NCBI RefSeq assembly: GCF_904849725.1
Contig: NC_058520.1
Span: 324,395,186-324,459,185 of the forward strand
Reading direction: 5' to 3'
Source of the DNA: Hordeum vulgare subsp. vulgare
Taxonomy: Eukaryota; Streptophyta; Magnoliopsida; Poales; Poaceae
DNA: 64,000 bases
The notes beneath the pieces were generated by a model, which saw nothing but the letters and a program-made list of their open reading frames with translations, searched no databases and was not told where the DNA came from. The translations under genes and the position numbers were made by a program. Below are positions 35,608-47,533 of this stretch, one piece after another. The stretch's first letter is position 1. Every line of letters starts with the position of its first letter.

Positions 35608-38600
35608 ACTCTCCTACACTACAAGAAGATCTCGCCCCGAGATCCAAGAATGAAAGGGGGGAGGAAGAAAAGAACAAGAGGTAAAAACTAGTCACTTCTT
35701 TGACAAAGGAGTGAAACCAGTGATCCTTGAAGGTTGCAAGGAGATGAGGAATGACATGAGAAAGAAGCAAGAATTCATGGAAAATTTTGGCAGCACTTCA
35801 GTAGGAAAATGGGACAAAAAATTCGGAAAGGTGGAAGAAATAGACGATATTCATAACAAACAAGTAAATAAAGCAAGGGAACACCATGATCTTGATAGAA
35901 CAACAAGATAGACCCAAAAGAGCAACATCACAATGCCTCCGGAACAATAGAATAGGAACTAGCTCATACGGAAGAAGAGAATGAAGAGAGAATGACAACT
36001 ATCATCACAAAAGAATTGAAGAGCCTCGAGACAGAGAATTGACGTAGTAGTTGAAAAACCAACCACGAAAAGAACAAGATAGCAGTGGGTTTATGAAAAT
36101 CATCTCAATATATATGAGGTGACAACCAACCACTAAAAGAAACAAGGATAGATTGGGAAAAACAAGATATGAACAATTTCTCACACCAAAAGGATACATT
36201 GAGAACTTGGATTAATGACAAGCACCATGATAGCGACAACCCATAGGAAAAGCTTTCGATGACATCCAAACCAAGATAGCTCAATGAAGAAACCATGAGT
36301 TGAAATATTTCATGATCAAAGAATTGGTGGGTTTAATTATCTCATTCTTGAAAGGAAAACTCTTCGAGGCTCCTACACTAACAAGAAGGCTATAATACCA
36401 CCTCAAAGGATAAAGAAAGCACAATGCACTAAAAATGGAAGAGAAAGAATACTTGAGGTACTCCAAGAGGAATGTTGAAGAACACTTTGAGAAAAATCAC
36501 ATCCTTGAAGAATCACCATGACGAGCCTCTGTATGAAAAGGACGATGCAAAGATAAGAAGGTAGAAAGAATAAGATTATGACCTTACCAAGATTTAGATG
36601 AAGCCTCACAAAGAGATACTTAAGAGAACTTGGAACTCCGGAAAAGAAATATAAGCACGGGAGGAAGGAATCGAAACCATGAGCCACTCCGGAAGAAGAA
36701 TTGAAATCTCTTGGAAGAAGGAAGAACAAGAATAAGAATTATGTTATGCTCATCCTTCATCATGTTTAAATGATGACAAGCAACGGATTTAGCATACCAC
36801 TTATTCCTCTTGAAAGAATCTTGAAGAGGCAGAGAGAAAAGCCCATTTGAAGCATAATTGAAGGAAGCACCGGTAAGAATTCACGATTGAATGGGAAAAC
36901 CAAGAATTAATGGAGATACATGAGAATGATGAGATCATAAGCCACCTGAGAGAAAACTAGAATAAGGCACCAGAATAATTGAGAGACGAACGAAGAGGCA
37001 ACAATTTAGAAGAATTGAGGATGAAAGCTAAAAGCTGAGAACGAAGAATCTTCTAAAATGATGGCCTTCGGAGGAACGAGAAATAAAAACAACTCAGAGA
37101 AACACCGGATAGCACGAAAGGGATTACTCATGATTGAAAACAAATTCAAAATGATAACACGAAGCTGAAATGACGAATCTTCAAGAGAATGAACCAAAAT
37201 TCGAGAGAACCACTCCTTCAGACTGCAAGGTGGGAATGACGAGAAGAACACCGCCAAGAATTACTGAGACACTCCGGAATAAAGAAGAATGAAATGTTGA
37301 GCCAATATGAGAATTAATTCAAATAGATCTTGAAGAAGGGATATGGCTGATGAAATCATACTTACGTCATAGTTGAAAATATTTAAAGATCTCCGGAGAT
37401 GATTAAAAGAGCCAGGTAAGATCCTGGGAAAGAACCTATGGGTTATGGGCCCACTCAAATAAATCACCGTTCACAAGATTGCTTAGAAGAGGGATATTGC
37501 ACCGGTACAAATGAAAACTAGATGAGGTTGAGAACCTCGAAATAATTAAAGAATTGAGAACAAGAATTCTGAGATAAGTTCAACGCTCCGGATAGAATAG
37601 AGAGAAATGACAACAAGAAGATAGACTGATAAAAATTTCCAACATGGGAAAGAATTACAAGGATGAAAATGATATGATGACACGGACAACTGAATTAAAT
37701 TCACCGGTAAGGAAGACAAGAATGAACAAAGATGAACACGAAGCTCCCGAGAATCTTCACGATGAATCACCGGATAGGACACGGAATAAAAAAAATAGCT
37801 GAAGCACCATGAAATGAATGCGCTTGGATGAAATCCAATCATCGAAGAAAAGGGCGGGAGGGCGGGGAAAAACAAAGACGACTTGGGACAGATGAGATGA
37901 ACTCCGGATGAAATGAGAGAACGATCTTGCAAAAATTGGAGAGGATTGAATCCACTTGGAGAGAAACACACCGGTTGAATGGAATTGATACAACGATCTG
38001 ATTGAGCAAAGAATTTGCATTCCCATAAAAATATGAGAACACAAATTAGGAAAGATCTGAAATCACCACTTGACATCAAAGCAACTTGAATTACCATAGT
38101 TCAACAAAACAAAGGGTGTGGCTTACGAAACAAGCCAGAACAAACTCATGAGAAAGATTTCGTCCGATATTTTCGTGGACAGGATCGCACGGGCTAGATT
38201 TACAGTAGCCATCAAGTGCAAGGCAGTGCACCTGACATACGAAGCATCCCCGAGTCGTAGCAAGCTACAAGGACTCTTTAAGACACAACGTGTACCGCTG
38301 TAAGTCGATCGTGAACAAACGAATCCACTAGATGTCGAACCCCAACCTAACATCATGCGTTTGTTCGAAGATTGTCCTATAAGCAACTACTTGAATTCCT
38401 ACCTAAGAACTCCCGAAATATCTGGTCATGCAATCTGGTACACGGATACAAGGAGTATTTCACACAACTCCTAAACTAACCCGTCACCTGTATCACATCC
38501 GTCAACACACGACCAGAATCTCGGACCTTCATCTACAACAGACCCTCGTGATCACAACGATACAAAGTATGGCAGTACTCCCGAACAATCTGCACCAGTA

Positions 38601-39010
38601 CTGGGGACATCGGGGTTATCTCGCCACTACTAGTATTGAAGCAATTACGAACATCCTTCGTTCTGAGATATTAAGAAATCTGAATGATAACGATGTGCTC
38701 GAGAATCCCCTGGAGCTCAACTCCCCGGAAGAAGATCAAGTCAGACAGGAGGCACCAAGACAGAACTCCGTCACATCGGCATCATATAGATCCCAAGAAT
38801 ATCCGCGTGATCCTAAAAAAAATTTGAGTGAGAAGAGGAGTAGAATTAAAATATTACGTCAAGATTCCTCACCAGAGCATAGAAGAGGAGAAAAAAGAGT
38901 CCTACTCTCCGATATATAACTAGACTCAAATAGTTTTTCACTAGACTCGACTCGGCCAAGTTCGATCAATCAAGGGGGCTCCTAGGTCGGTCCTTGCTCT
39001 GATACCAACT
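35608..39010 (-). other. LARD interior, non-coding (3403 bp)
   Basis: Between about 35640 and 38100 the plus strand is strongly purine-rich (runs of GAAGAA and the like), so the element's own strand is pyrimidine-rich; the many minus-strand ORFs full of F, S and L follow from this composition. Short CTCCGG words recur (35937, 36642, 36685, 37270, 37391, 37566, 37901). A hairpin GATCTCG-CCC-CGAGATC (35628-35644) lies next to the weak polypurine tract. The right end (38150-39010) is the leader shared with the left Gypsy element. Confidence 0.8.
38996..39007 (-). other. LARD primer-binding site
   Basis: Minus-strand TGGTATCAGAGC, complementary to the 3' end of initiator Met-tRNA, three bases from the 5' LTR edge at 39011. 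This sets the orientation of the element. Confidence 0.9.
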
Positions 39011-42000
39011 TGTCACGGCCAAGATGCGACCCTATCCTCAATTTGGCATGAGGGCCTCGTCGGGGATAGAAGCGCATCTCGTCGTGTCGCAAGAATGGAT
39101 ATCGTTACAAGTACATGTACTGAAAATAAGAGATATATAAAGAGTTGGCTTACACTCGCCACAAGCTACATCAGAGTCACATAAGTACATTACATAATCA
39201 TCAAGAGTAAGAGGAGGGTCCAACTACGGACGAAAACAAACGAGAAAATAAGAACGACATCCATCCTTGCTATCCCAGGCTGTCGTCCTGGAACCCATCC
39301 TAGATCGATGAAGAAGAACAAGAAGAAGCAACTCCAAATGAACAATCAACGCGCTCGCGTCATGTAACCTTTACCTGAACCTGCAACTGGTGTTGTAGAA
39401 ATCTGTGAGCCACAGGGGACTCAGCAATCTCATTTCCAAAGGTATCAAGACTAGCAAAGCTTAATGGGTGGGGTAAGGTTAAGTGGTGAGGTTGCAGCAG
39501 CGGCTAAGCATATATTTGGTGGCTAAACTTACGAGTACAAGATTAAGAGGGGGAAGGTCTACGCATAGCGGACGTGAACTACAGATGATCAAATGAATGA
39601 TCCTGAACACCTACCTACGTCAGACATAACCCCACCGTGTCCTCGATGGGAGAAGGAACTCACGAAAGAGACAATCACGGTTACGCACACAGTTGGCATA
39701 TTTTAATTAAGTTAACTTCAAGTTATCTAGAACCAGTGTTAAACAAAGTTTCCACGTTGCCACATAACCGCGGGCACGGCTTTCCGAAAAGATTTAACCC
39801 TACAAGGGTGCTCCAACTAGTCCATCACAAATTACCACAAGCCGCATAGAAATCCTCAATCATGAAGCTCGCGATCTCGTCGGATTCCCTAATGGAAAAC
39901 CTCAACTATGAGATTACCCAAAGCATCACCGGAATCCCGATGCACAAGATATCTCATCAAAGGCAAAACTAATCCAGCAAGGCCGCCCGACGTGTCGACG
40001 ATCCCGATAGGAGTCGCGTACCTCATTCTCAGGACACGACGGATGAGCTATGGTTACCACGCCAAATGCCGAGTTGCCCGGGTAGCGTTAATAAGTTGCT
40101 CTGTTTTCGACCAACACTCATGAGGAGCACTGGCCCGGGGGTTGATTAAAATAGTCCGCGGGTGCCGGCGGGTCCCTATGCAATTTTATTAGGTGATTAG
40201 GCAAATGTAGTACCAATGTTGGGCCTTGCCAGACCAGCTTTAATCTAAAACGAATTATCAAGGGGGTCCCCATAACAACCCCGATCGTGTTAGGAGCGCT
40301 CGATTATGGAACATAACACTGGTAGCCGGAAACTAAGAGGGGCAAAGGTGGAACAAAACACCAGGCTAGAAAAGGCCGAGCCTTCCACCTTTTACCAAGT
40401 ATATAGTTGCATTAAATTAAATAGCATTTAAATATGGTGATATAACAAGGAACCCATGTTTTCACATGGAAGCAACTGCACCTGCAACTAGCAACGCTAA
40501 CACAGGGTTAAGCAAGCAGTAACATAGCCAATCAGTGGTTTGCTAGGTCGAACAGGTTGAAGGTAATCATGGCATTGTTGAGAGGCTGATATTTATCAAG
40601 TGGTAGGCAACGAGACATAAACGATAGAAGCGGTAAGCTAGCATGGCAATGATAGTAATGGTATCTGGGGAAATGATCATCTTGCCTGAGATCCCGCTTG
40701 GAAGAAGAATGACTCCGTGAAGCAGACGAACCGACGTAGTCGAACGGGTCCTCACAATCCGACACGCTTGCGGAACTCTAACGAGACGGAGCAAACCGGA
40801 AACAAGCATCAACACAGATATTCACCACGGCAAAAGCAATACATGATGCAAACTCTAATATGATGCATGATCAGTTCATCAATGCAAGGGATGGCATGGC
40901 AATTCACATCACGCAAACACTACACATTAAGTGAAGTTCAATATGCAACGAGTTGCATATTGATGAAACTCCACGTTAATTATTTAGTTCACTCCCAGTT
41001 ATCTACACGGCAATATTAATTTGTCAAACATGCAAGAGGTGAAGCGGAAGTTAAACTACCTATCTAGGCATTTTAAGTGAGGTCGGAAATGACATATAGC
41101 ACCTCCGAAACGACCTCACATGTTAATTTACAATTCTGTCCAGATCTGAATTAACACCTTTAATTAGTTGTTAAACAGCAAAACAAATAGTTTCACGTGA
41201 TTCTACGCGTCAAGGCAAGCAATCTACACATAAAGAACATCTCCAACGGAGCTACGGTTCAAAAGATACAAGCACCGCAAGATATGATGGCATGAATGCA
41301 ATATGTGTGCAACGGCGGTCACGAGCACTTCAAAATATACAACCAGAAATATAGAATGAATCTACATGAGATTCTAAGCAAGTTTCATGTAGGACATGAT
41401 CAAAACGGAGCTACGGTTCGAAAACTACGAGCAAAACAAGAAAACACTACAATGTGCCAAAATCAGCCACATAGCACTTTCTACGCCCCACAACTACGAG
41501 CTACACAACTCCGATATGCTCAAGCAAGGCATGGCACGGAAGAGGGCAAGAAGCACTACTACGAACAGCTAACAACAACTAGCATGGCAGCAAGGAGCAC
41601 TAGGAAAAGAAGACACAAAATGGCATCCCACACACTATTTCAGACTTAGTGAAAATAACACCTCATGAAAGTGCAGTTTTCAGCCTGAAGGCATATTGAC
41701 AGCAGCAAAAACCTAAGCTACAGGTCTCCAAATGGCATGAAACTTCACAGCCTGCTAGAGAAACACAAGGGGTACAACTAACTCCATTGGACCAACCTCA
41801 AAAGAGCTACAGATCACAAGATGCAAGCAAGACAAGACAGCAACAAATTATAACAGATGACAGACTTAGAAATATTTCAGCTCGTCTAAAACAGCACTAT
41901 TTCTAGCAACTTGAGAGCAAGCAAACAACACCTAAACATGCATTTCTATTGCAACCAAAAATACCAGGAGCTAGACAAAACATCCAAGAACAACTTCCTA

Positions 42001-43932
42001 GTTGACAACTCCGTCAAACGACGCACGGAATAAATCCTACGAATTAAACAAAAGGGCATCACGGCAAAATATCGCGCGAACTAACTTACTCAAAAGCTAA
42101 AACTAATTGCACAGAAAAATCCATGGGATTTTTTCTACCCCGGAAACATATAAAATATGTGGGGTTTGCAACACAAAATAATGCCACACATTAATGCGAG
42201 ATAAACACCTAGATACGGGAAAATAAACTAGAGGCAATACCCTACACGCAAAAATACAAATGACTGCTCTAAAATGCAAGGAAAAATGGTCCCTCAAACA
42301 TAGGCATTTCTATCATGGCATTCGAGCAATTCAAACACGCGCGGAAAATAAATACGGGCACCATCCTATCTAGACAGCACGTAAAACTAGGCATATGGCG
42401 GCTCAAACTACGTCAAACAAGTACGCAAGTTGGACCAACGTAATCTACGCGTAAAACTACACGAAAACCGTATACTACACGTTCCGATACGACTAACGGA
42501 ATAAAAGTTACGGTCGTTTTAATATATCTATAATTCCCTGAAATTGTAATACCGAAAATCCTAAAATAAATAAATACTACCGGGCCTAATATTCTACCAG
42601 ACCGAAAAAAGGCTGGGCGGAATATAGCTAACACGTGCGCAGGGCGCTGGTGAGAGGGGCTCACCTTCGGGCCAAAGTAGGCCGGCCTGGGGCGGATGAG
42701 GAGCAGGAGGCCTCGATCTGGGCCGGCTCGGGGAAGGCGGAGCTGGGCCAGGGCGAGGCGCTGGGGAAGCCGACCCACGTTGCCAGCGTGGGGAGCGGCC
42801 CAGGCGGCGCTGGAGCGGGGCGCTCGGGGGCTCGTCTCTCCCTCGAGGAGACACCACCATGGCGACGCAGAGCTCGGGCCGCCGGCGGGAATCGCTGCAC
42901 GGGGGTGGTTGGCGACGGAGGGAGGCACAGCCGGCCGGATCTGACCGGTCTTCGCCGGATCTGGCCGCCGGCGGGGGCGAGGCAGCAAGGCGGCGCTGGG
43001 GAGCTGCTGCGTGCCCGGGATGGTCGGCGGGGCTGCGGGGCTCGACGGGAGAGGGTCTCCGGCTGGCGGCCCCGGGTAGAGGACGGCGCGGGACTCCGGC
43101 GAGCTGCCGGCTGCGGGCATGGGGTAGGCGGCGGCGGCACCACAGGGAGGCGGCGGCACTACAGGGAGGCAGCGGCGGCGCAACGGGGAGGCTCGGCGCA
43201 GGGACGAGAACGGGGCGGCGGCGGCGGCCGGATGGGCCTGCCCGGGCCCGATCTGGGCTCGGCGGGCCCGCGGCGGCTGGTGGGAGAGGCTGCGGATCTG
43301 GCTAAGGTTAGGGTAGGGTCGCACGGAATTCGAGGAGGGGGTTGTCTAAATTAAGAGGGGGTATATATATAGACAAACGATGGGGCTAGGTTAGTCGGAA
43401 TCCCGTTCCGGATCCAACCGCGGGGTCGGATTCGGACGATTCCGAACGCGGGTATGGGTACGTGGCCGTGTAGAGGGAATATCCGGAGACGAGAGGGCGA
43501 ACGGGCGGCGCGGCACGAATTTTAAAACACCGACAGACGTCTGACGGTAGACCGAATACGGTGCCGCTACGTCGACCGTTCGGGTACCAGACGGTCTCCG
43601 ATCGCGACGAAATTCGACAGGCGGCCTAGCTATAACTAATCACGACCGCATGCCAAGTTTCACCTTGATCAAATAAAGTTTTACGCACACTTTTAAAACA
43701 GGGTTTCGACGGTGCCGCGGGCGCGTGCGTGTGTGGTCGGGCTCCGAACGGGCAACGACGAGAACCGGCAACTAACAACGGATGCAAGTTTTTGAAAACT
43801 GGCGGCAATGGAGATGCCGATGCAATGCAGATGATGCGCATGATGCGATGATGACACGACAAATAAAATAAGCCACACGACAGAAACGGAAAGAGGGGGA
43901 ATCTTCTGGAACATCGGCATCGGGCTGCCACA
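39011..43932 (-). repeat. LARD 5' LTR (4922 bp)
   Basis: Direct repeat of 30704-35607 with scattered single-base differences and a 20-bp insertion at 42941-42960. It drives transcription leftwards into the leader. The GC-rich block downstream of the TATA box opens with AACCCTA-type sequence. Despite long GC-rich frames on both strands at 42413-43354, no domain is recognisable. Confidence 0.92.
43362..43371 (-). promoter_or_regulatory. TATA box of the LARD 5' LTR
   Basis: TATATATATA about 560 bp inside the LTR start. This leaves a U3 of roughly 0.55 kb and a transcribed LTR part of about 4.3 kb. The role is inferred from sequence and position. Confidence 0.6.
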
Positions 43933-44309
43933 GGATCGTACTTTTTAACATGCTTCACTTTTTATTACTCACTCAATACATGAGAATAAACCATGGAGCA
44001 TAAAGGTGGAATAGAATATGGTGGTAGGTTTCAAAGGGATAAAAGTGAAGAAGAAAGTCTCGCATCAACTCGGCGTATCAACGGGCTATGGAGATGCCTA
44101 TCAATAGATATCAATGCGAGGAGTAGGGATTGTCATGCAACGGATGCACTAAGAGATATAAGCATATGAAAGCTCAATATGAAACTAAGTGGGTGTGCAT
44201 CAAACTCTATAATGAAAAAATTTCCACTAGTATATGAAAGTGACAACATAAGAGACTCTCCATATGAAAAACATGGTACTACTTTGAAGCACACGTGTGG
44301 AATTAGCAT

Positions 44310-44397
44310 GCCCTTCTCTCTTTTCTCTCATTCTTTTTTCTCTTATTTTTTTCTTTCTTTTTTCCTTTTTTTCTTTATCATTTTTTTCTTTTTGTGG
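44310..44397. repeat. Polypyrimidine tract
   Basis: About 90 bases of almost only T and C, ending at a TGTGGTGGGC boundary. On the element's strand it is a long purine run and could act as an internal polypurine tract. Confidence 0.7.
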
Positions 44398-45662
44398 TGG
44401 GCTCATTTGGCCTCCCCCATTTTTCATTTTTTGTATGGAGTCTCATCCCGACTTGTGGGGGAATCATAGTCTCCATCATCCTTTCCTCACTAGGACAATG
44501 CTCTAATAATGATGATCATCACACTTCTATTTACTTACAACTCAATATTACAACTCGATACCTAGAACAAAGTATGACTCTATGTGAATGCCTCTTGCAG
44601 TGTACCAGGATGTGCAATGATCTAGCATAGCACGGACATCAAAAAATGGACAAGACATGGAAATATCATGCTAGCTATCTTATGATCATGCAAAGGAATA
44701 TGACAATGAATGCTCAAGTCATCAAAACAGAAGCGGTGGAAGTTGCATGGCAATATATCTCGATATGGCTATGGAAATTCCATAATAGGTAGGTATGGTG
44801 GCTGTTTTGAGGAAGATATAATAAGGCTTATGTGTGATAGAGTGTATCATATCACGGGTTTTGGATGCACCTGCGAAGTTTGGACCGATTCTCGAGGTGA
44901 GAAAGGGCAATGCACGGTATCTTAGAGGCTAGCAAATTCCGGAAAGGTAAGAGTGTGTATATCCATGGATTCACATTGGTCATAAAGAGCTAACATACTT
45001 ATTGCAAGATCTTATTAGCTCTCTCGAATCAAAGCACTACTCGCATGCCCCTAGGGATAAGGTTGGGAGGAGTTAACCACCGCATGACTCCGAATATAAC
45101 ATCACAAAGGATTTCAATCACGAAAAAATTATGCTCCAACTTCATTGCATAACCAGAGACTATACGTGCATGCTTCGGGAATCACAAACCTTAACATCAA
45201 CAGTCTTACTAATCCACAATCATCAACTAGTGCACCCACATATTACTATCTTAATGTCACAAACTATTGCAAGGAATCAAATATATCATACTCACTAATC
45301 TACAAGTTTTATGTAGGATTTTATGACTAACCATGTAAGTGACCAATTCCTTTTGACTCTCCAAATAGATATAAGTGAAGCATGAGAGTTTAATTATTTC
45401 TACAAAATACCACGCTCTAATAAATTATAAGTGAAGAAAAAGAGCATTCTACAAATAATGGTTTTCTATATGTAGAGAAATAGGCAATCCAAACTTCAAA
45501 TGATATAAGTGAAGCACTTGAAGCATTCCATAAAGCCATACTAAAAAGATATAAGTGAAGTGCAATGATAATTCTATAAATCAATCATGTACTATCTCAT
45601 ACCAGCATGGTGCATAAAATAAAATCGAAAACTAAACACATAAGACGCTCCAAGATTTACGC

Positions 45663-45753
45663 ATATCACGTGAACGAAACGAAGACAAAAACATACCGAT
45701 ACTTGTTGAAGATTAGAGCGTATGTTTTTGTCTTCGTTTCGTTCACGTGATAT
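45663..45753. repeat. Perfect 34-bp inverted repeat (91-bp hairpin)
   Basis: The left arm 45663-45696 and right arm 45720-45753 are exact reverse complements, separated by 23 bases. Each arm contains TCACGTGAACG, with a G-box-like CACGTG core. No obvious TSD flanks it. It may be a foldback MITE or an RNA hairpin of element B. Confidence 0.9.
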
Positions 45754-46398
45754 TGGCACATTATTTTTATGATACAATGGTATTTATACAAGGGGATAAT
45801 TAGTTTTGTTTAAAAGTTTCTGTAATCAAGATTCACAATGTTTCCATGGGCATGAACAAAGTTCAAGGCTAGCCCCCAATTCAACGGTGCTCATCCTTCT
45901 CACTTTCACTCTTCTTTTTGAAAAAGTTTTAAGTTCCCCGCTTTTTTTGTTTTTAAATATTTTAAAAGCACACAACAGAAATAAATGACTCTCTTAAACT
46001 TCTGGATTTTCCCCCTGGTAGCGCTTTCTTTAAAGTCATTAAGCTAGGCATAAAGTGCTCAAGTAATGGATCCACCCGTGATCCCAAGGTATATCAAAGC
46101 CAATTATAGTTAACAATGATTTGTAATTTAGTAGTGATCAGAAAGAAACATATATCATGCAATTACAAAGTCTAACTCTCTTTATATGCATCGACATGTC
46201 ATAAAAGAACAATTCATGCACATCAAGTAAAGGCCAATACATAGCATAAGCAGTTTCTTGCAATTTTATCATATTGGAAACATAGAGAGGTGACGATTTG
46301 GTTCCGCTCTCATAATAATTGCAAGTACGAGCAGAAAACACATGCATATTATATTCATAAAAATCATCACGTGAAGTGGTAAAACGCAACCCATCAAT

Positions 46399-47428
46399 TT
46401 AATCCTTAATAAGTGCAAACTTCTCCGATATAGTGTAGTTGGGAGAATTCAAAAAGATAATAGAACTATCATGTGTGGGTGCAACAACAACACTTTCATG
46501 CTTAACATAAGGAACTATAGCAAGTTCATCTCCATAAGCATAATTCATATTTTCATCATGGCCACAATCATAGCAAGCATCAACTTCATCAAAAAGGGAT
46601 ATTTCAAACGAATCCAAGGGATCATAACAACCATCATAGCATTCATCCTTCGGTATGTGCGAAGGGAAATTAAACAATGTATGAGTTGAAGAGTTACTCT
46701 CGATAGAAGGTGGACACGAGTAACTAATCCACTCTTCATCCTTTTATTCTACGCTCTCCTCCTTGTCTTTTTCATCTAATGAGCTCACAATTTCAGCAAT
46801 TTCTTCTTCCATAGATTCCTGCAAAATATTAGTGTGTTCTTGGACAACGGAGACTTCCTCAAGAAAACGCATCAATATCGTAATTGTATTCATAATTCTC
46901 ATAGCAATATTTAAGTATAGCAAAATTTCCAGGTTTGTAAATAGCATCATCATAATTTTCACACTTGTCAAACAAAGATTCAGTTTCATAAGCACCCTTA
47001 AAAACAACAAATTATTCTATTCGTTCCACATCATAGTAATAATATATACCATTAGCATAAGAAGCTAAGGTTTCATTGTCATTAAATTCACATGAAAAGG
47101 GAAGGTGTCGAACCTTCATCCTAGAGCAACAAGTATAATCATATCTCTGGCATAAATTCCAAGAAAACCAATGCAACATATGAATTTGATCCCATAACAA
47201 TTTCCCTTTTTGAGTCAAGCGATAATCCCTAAAGTATTCACGTTGATCCAATGTTACTCCCATTATCAAGTTGGATGGTGTTTTCTTAGGATTATCAAAG
47301 TAGTGTTTAATATTTTCCACGTAACGAGCATCGAGGGTTTTAGGAGGTTCCCCATCTCCATGAGTGGCAAGTACAACTATTTTTTTGGTGTTTCGTGTTC
47401 CATATCCATAACAAAATATATAAAACAA
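46399..47428 (-). pseudogene. Broken ORF of unknown function in element B
   Basis: On the minus strand, coding-like sequence begins near 47428. It contains THGDGEPPKTLDARYVENI, FDNPKKTPSN, LDQREYFRDYRL, KGKLLWDQIH and FNDNETLASYANGIYYYYD. It is stopped by a TAA near 47012 and shifted, continues with EEVSVVQEHTNILQ and SSLDEKDKEE, and ends near MFNFPSHIPKDECYDGCYD. The last part is acidic and rich in Cys, Tyr and Asp. I recognise no gag, protease, RT or integrase motif. It occupies the place of gag just inside the PBS, so it could be a diverged or replaced gag of a non-autonomous family. No function is claimed. Confidence 0.6.
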
Positions 47429-47504
47429 CTAATAACAGAAAACAAAAATTACTTAGTGATAAAGCAAACAAGCACACACGAGAATATTCACCCTACGCTA
47501 TTGC

Positions 47505-47522
47505 TCCCCGGCAACGGCGCCA
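47505..47522 (-). other. Primer-binding site of element B
   Basis: Minus-strand TGGCGCCGTTGCCGGGGA, the PBS used by many plant Gypsy elements (I believe Asp-tRNA). It sits 11 bases from the LTR edge at 47534. Confidence 0.85.
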
Positions 47523-47533
47523 GAAAAAGGTCT

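Larger units (their letters stand above)
30704..43932 (-). mobile_element. Complete LARD-type element C (13,229 bp)
   Basis: Two long direct LTRs (30704-35607, 39011-43932) enclose a 3403-bp interior, and the whole is flanked by TSD GGATC (30699-30703 and 43933-43937). The PBS (38996-39007) shows minus-strand orientation. The interior has no gag, protease, RT or integrase. LTRs of about 4.5-5 kb with a non-coding interior of about 3.5 kb are the published description of large retrotransposon derivatives (LARDs, e.g. barley Sukkula). It needs proteins from another element to move. The LTRs are close to identical, so the insertion is young relative to its host. Confidence 0.93.
43938..46398 (-). 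mobile_element. Element B interior, middle non-coding part
   Basis: Resumes B after the LARD TSD (43933-43937). No coding sequence is recognisable. It holds a T/C-rich tract (44310-44397, purine-rich on B's own strand) and a long perfect inverted repeat (45663-45753). Confidence 0.75.

Noticed and set aside
35798..38097. Series of minus-strand ORFs rich in F, S and L in the LARD interior
   Set aside because: They are explained by the pyrimidine-rich composition of that strand; no gag or pol motif and no signal of coding constraint is visible.
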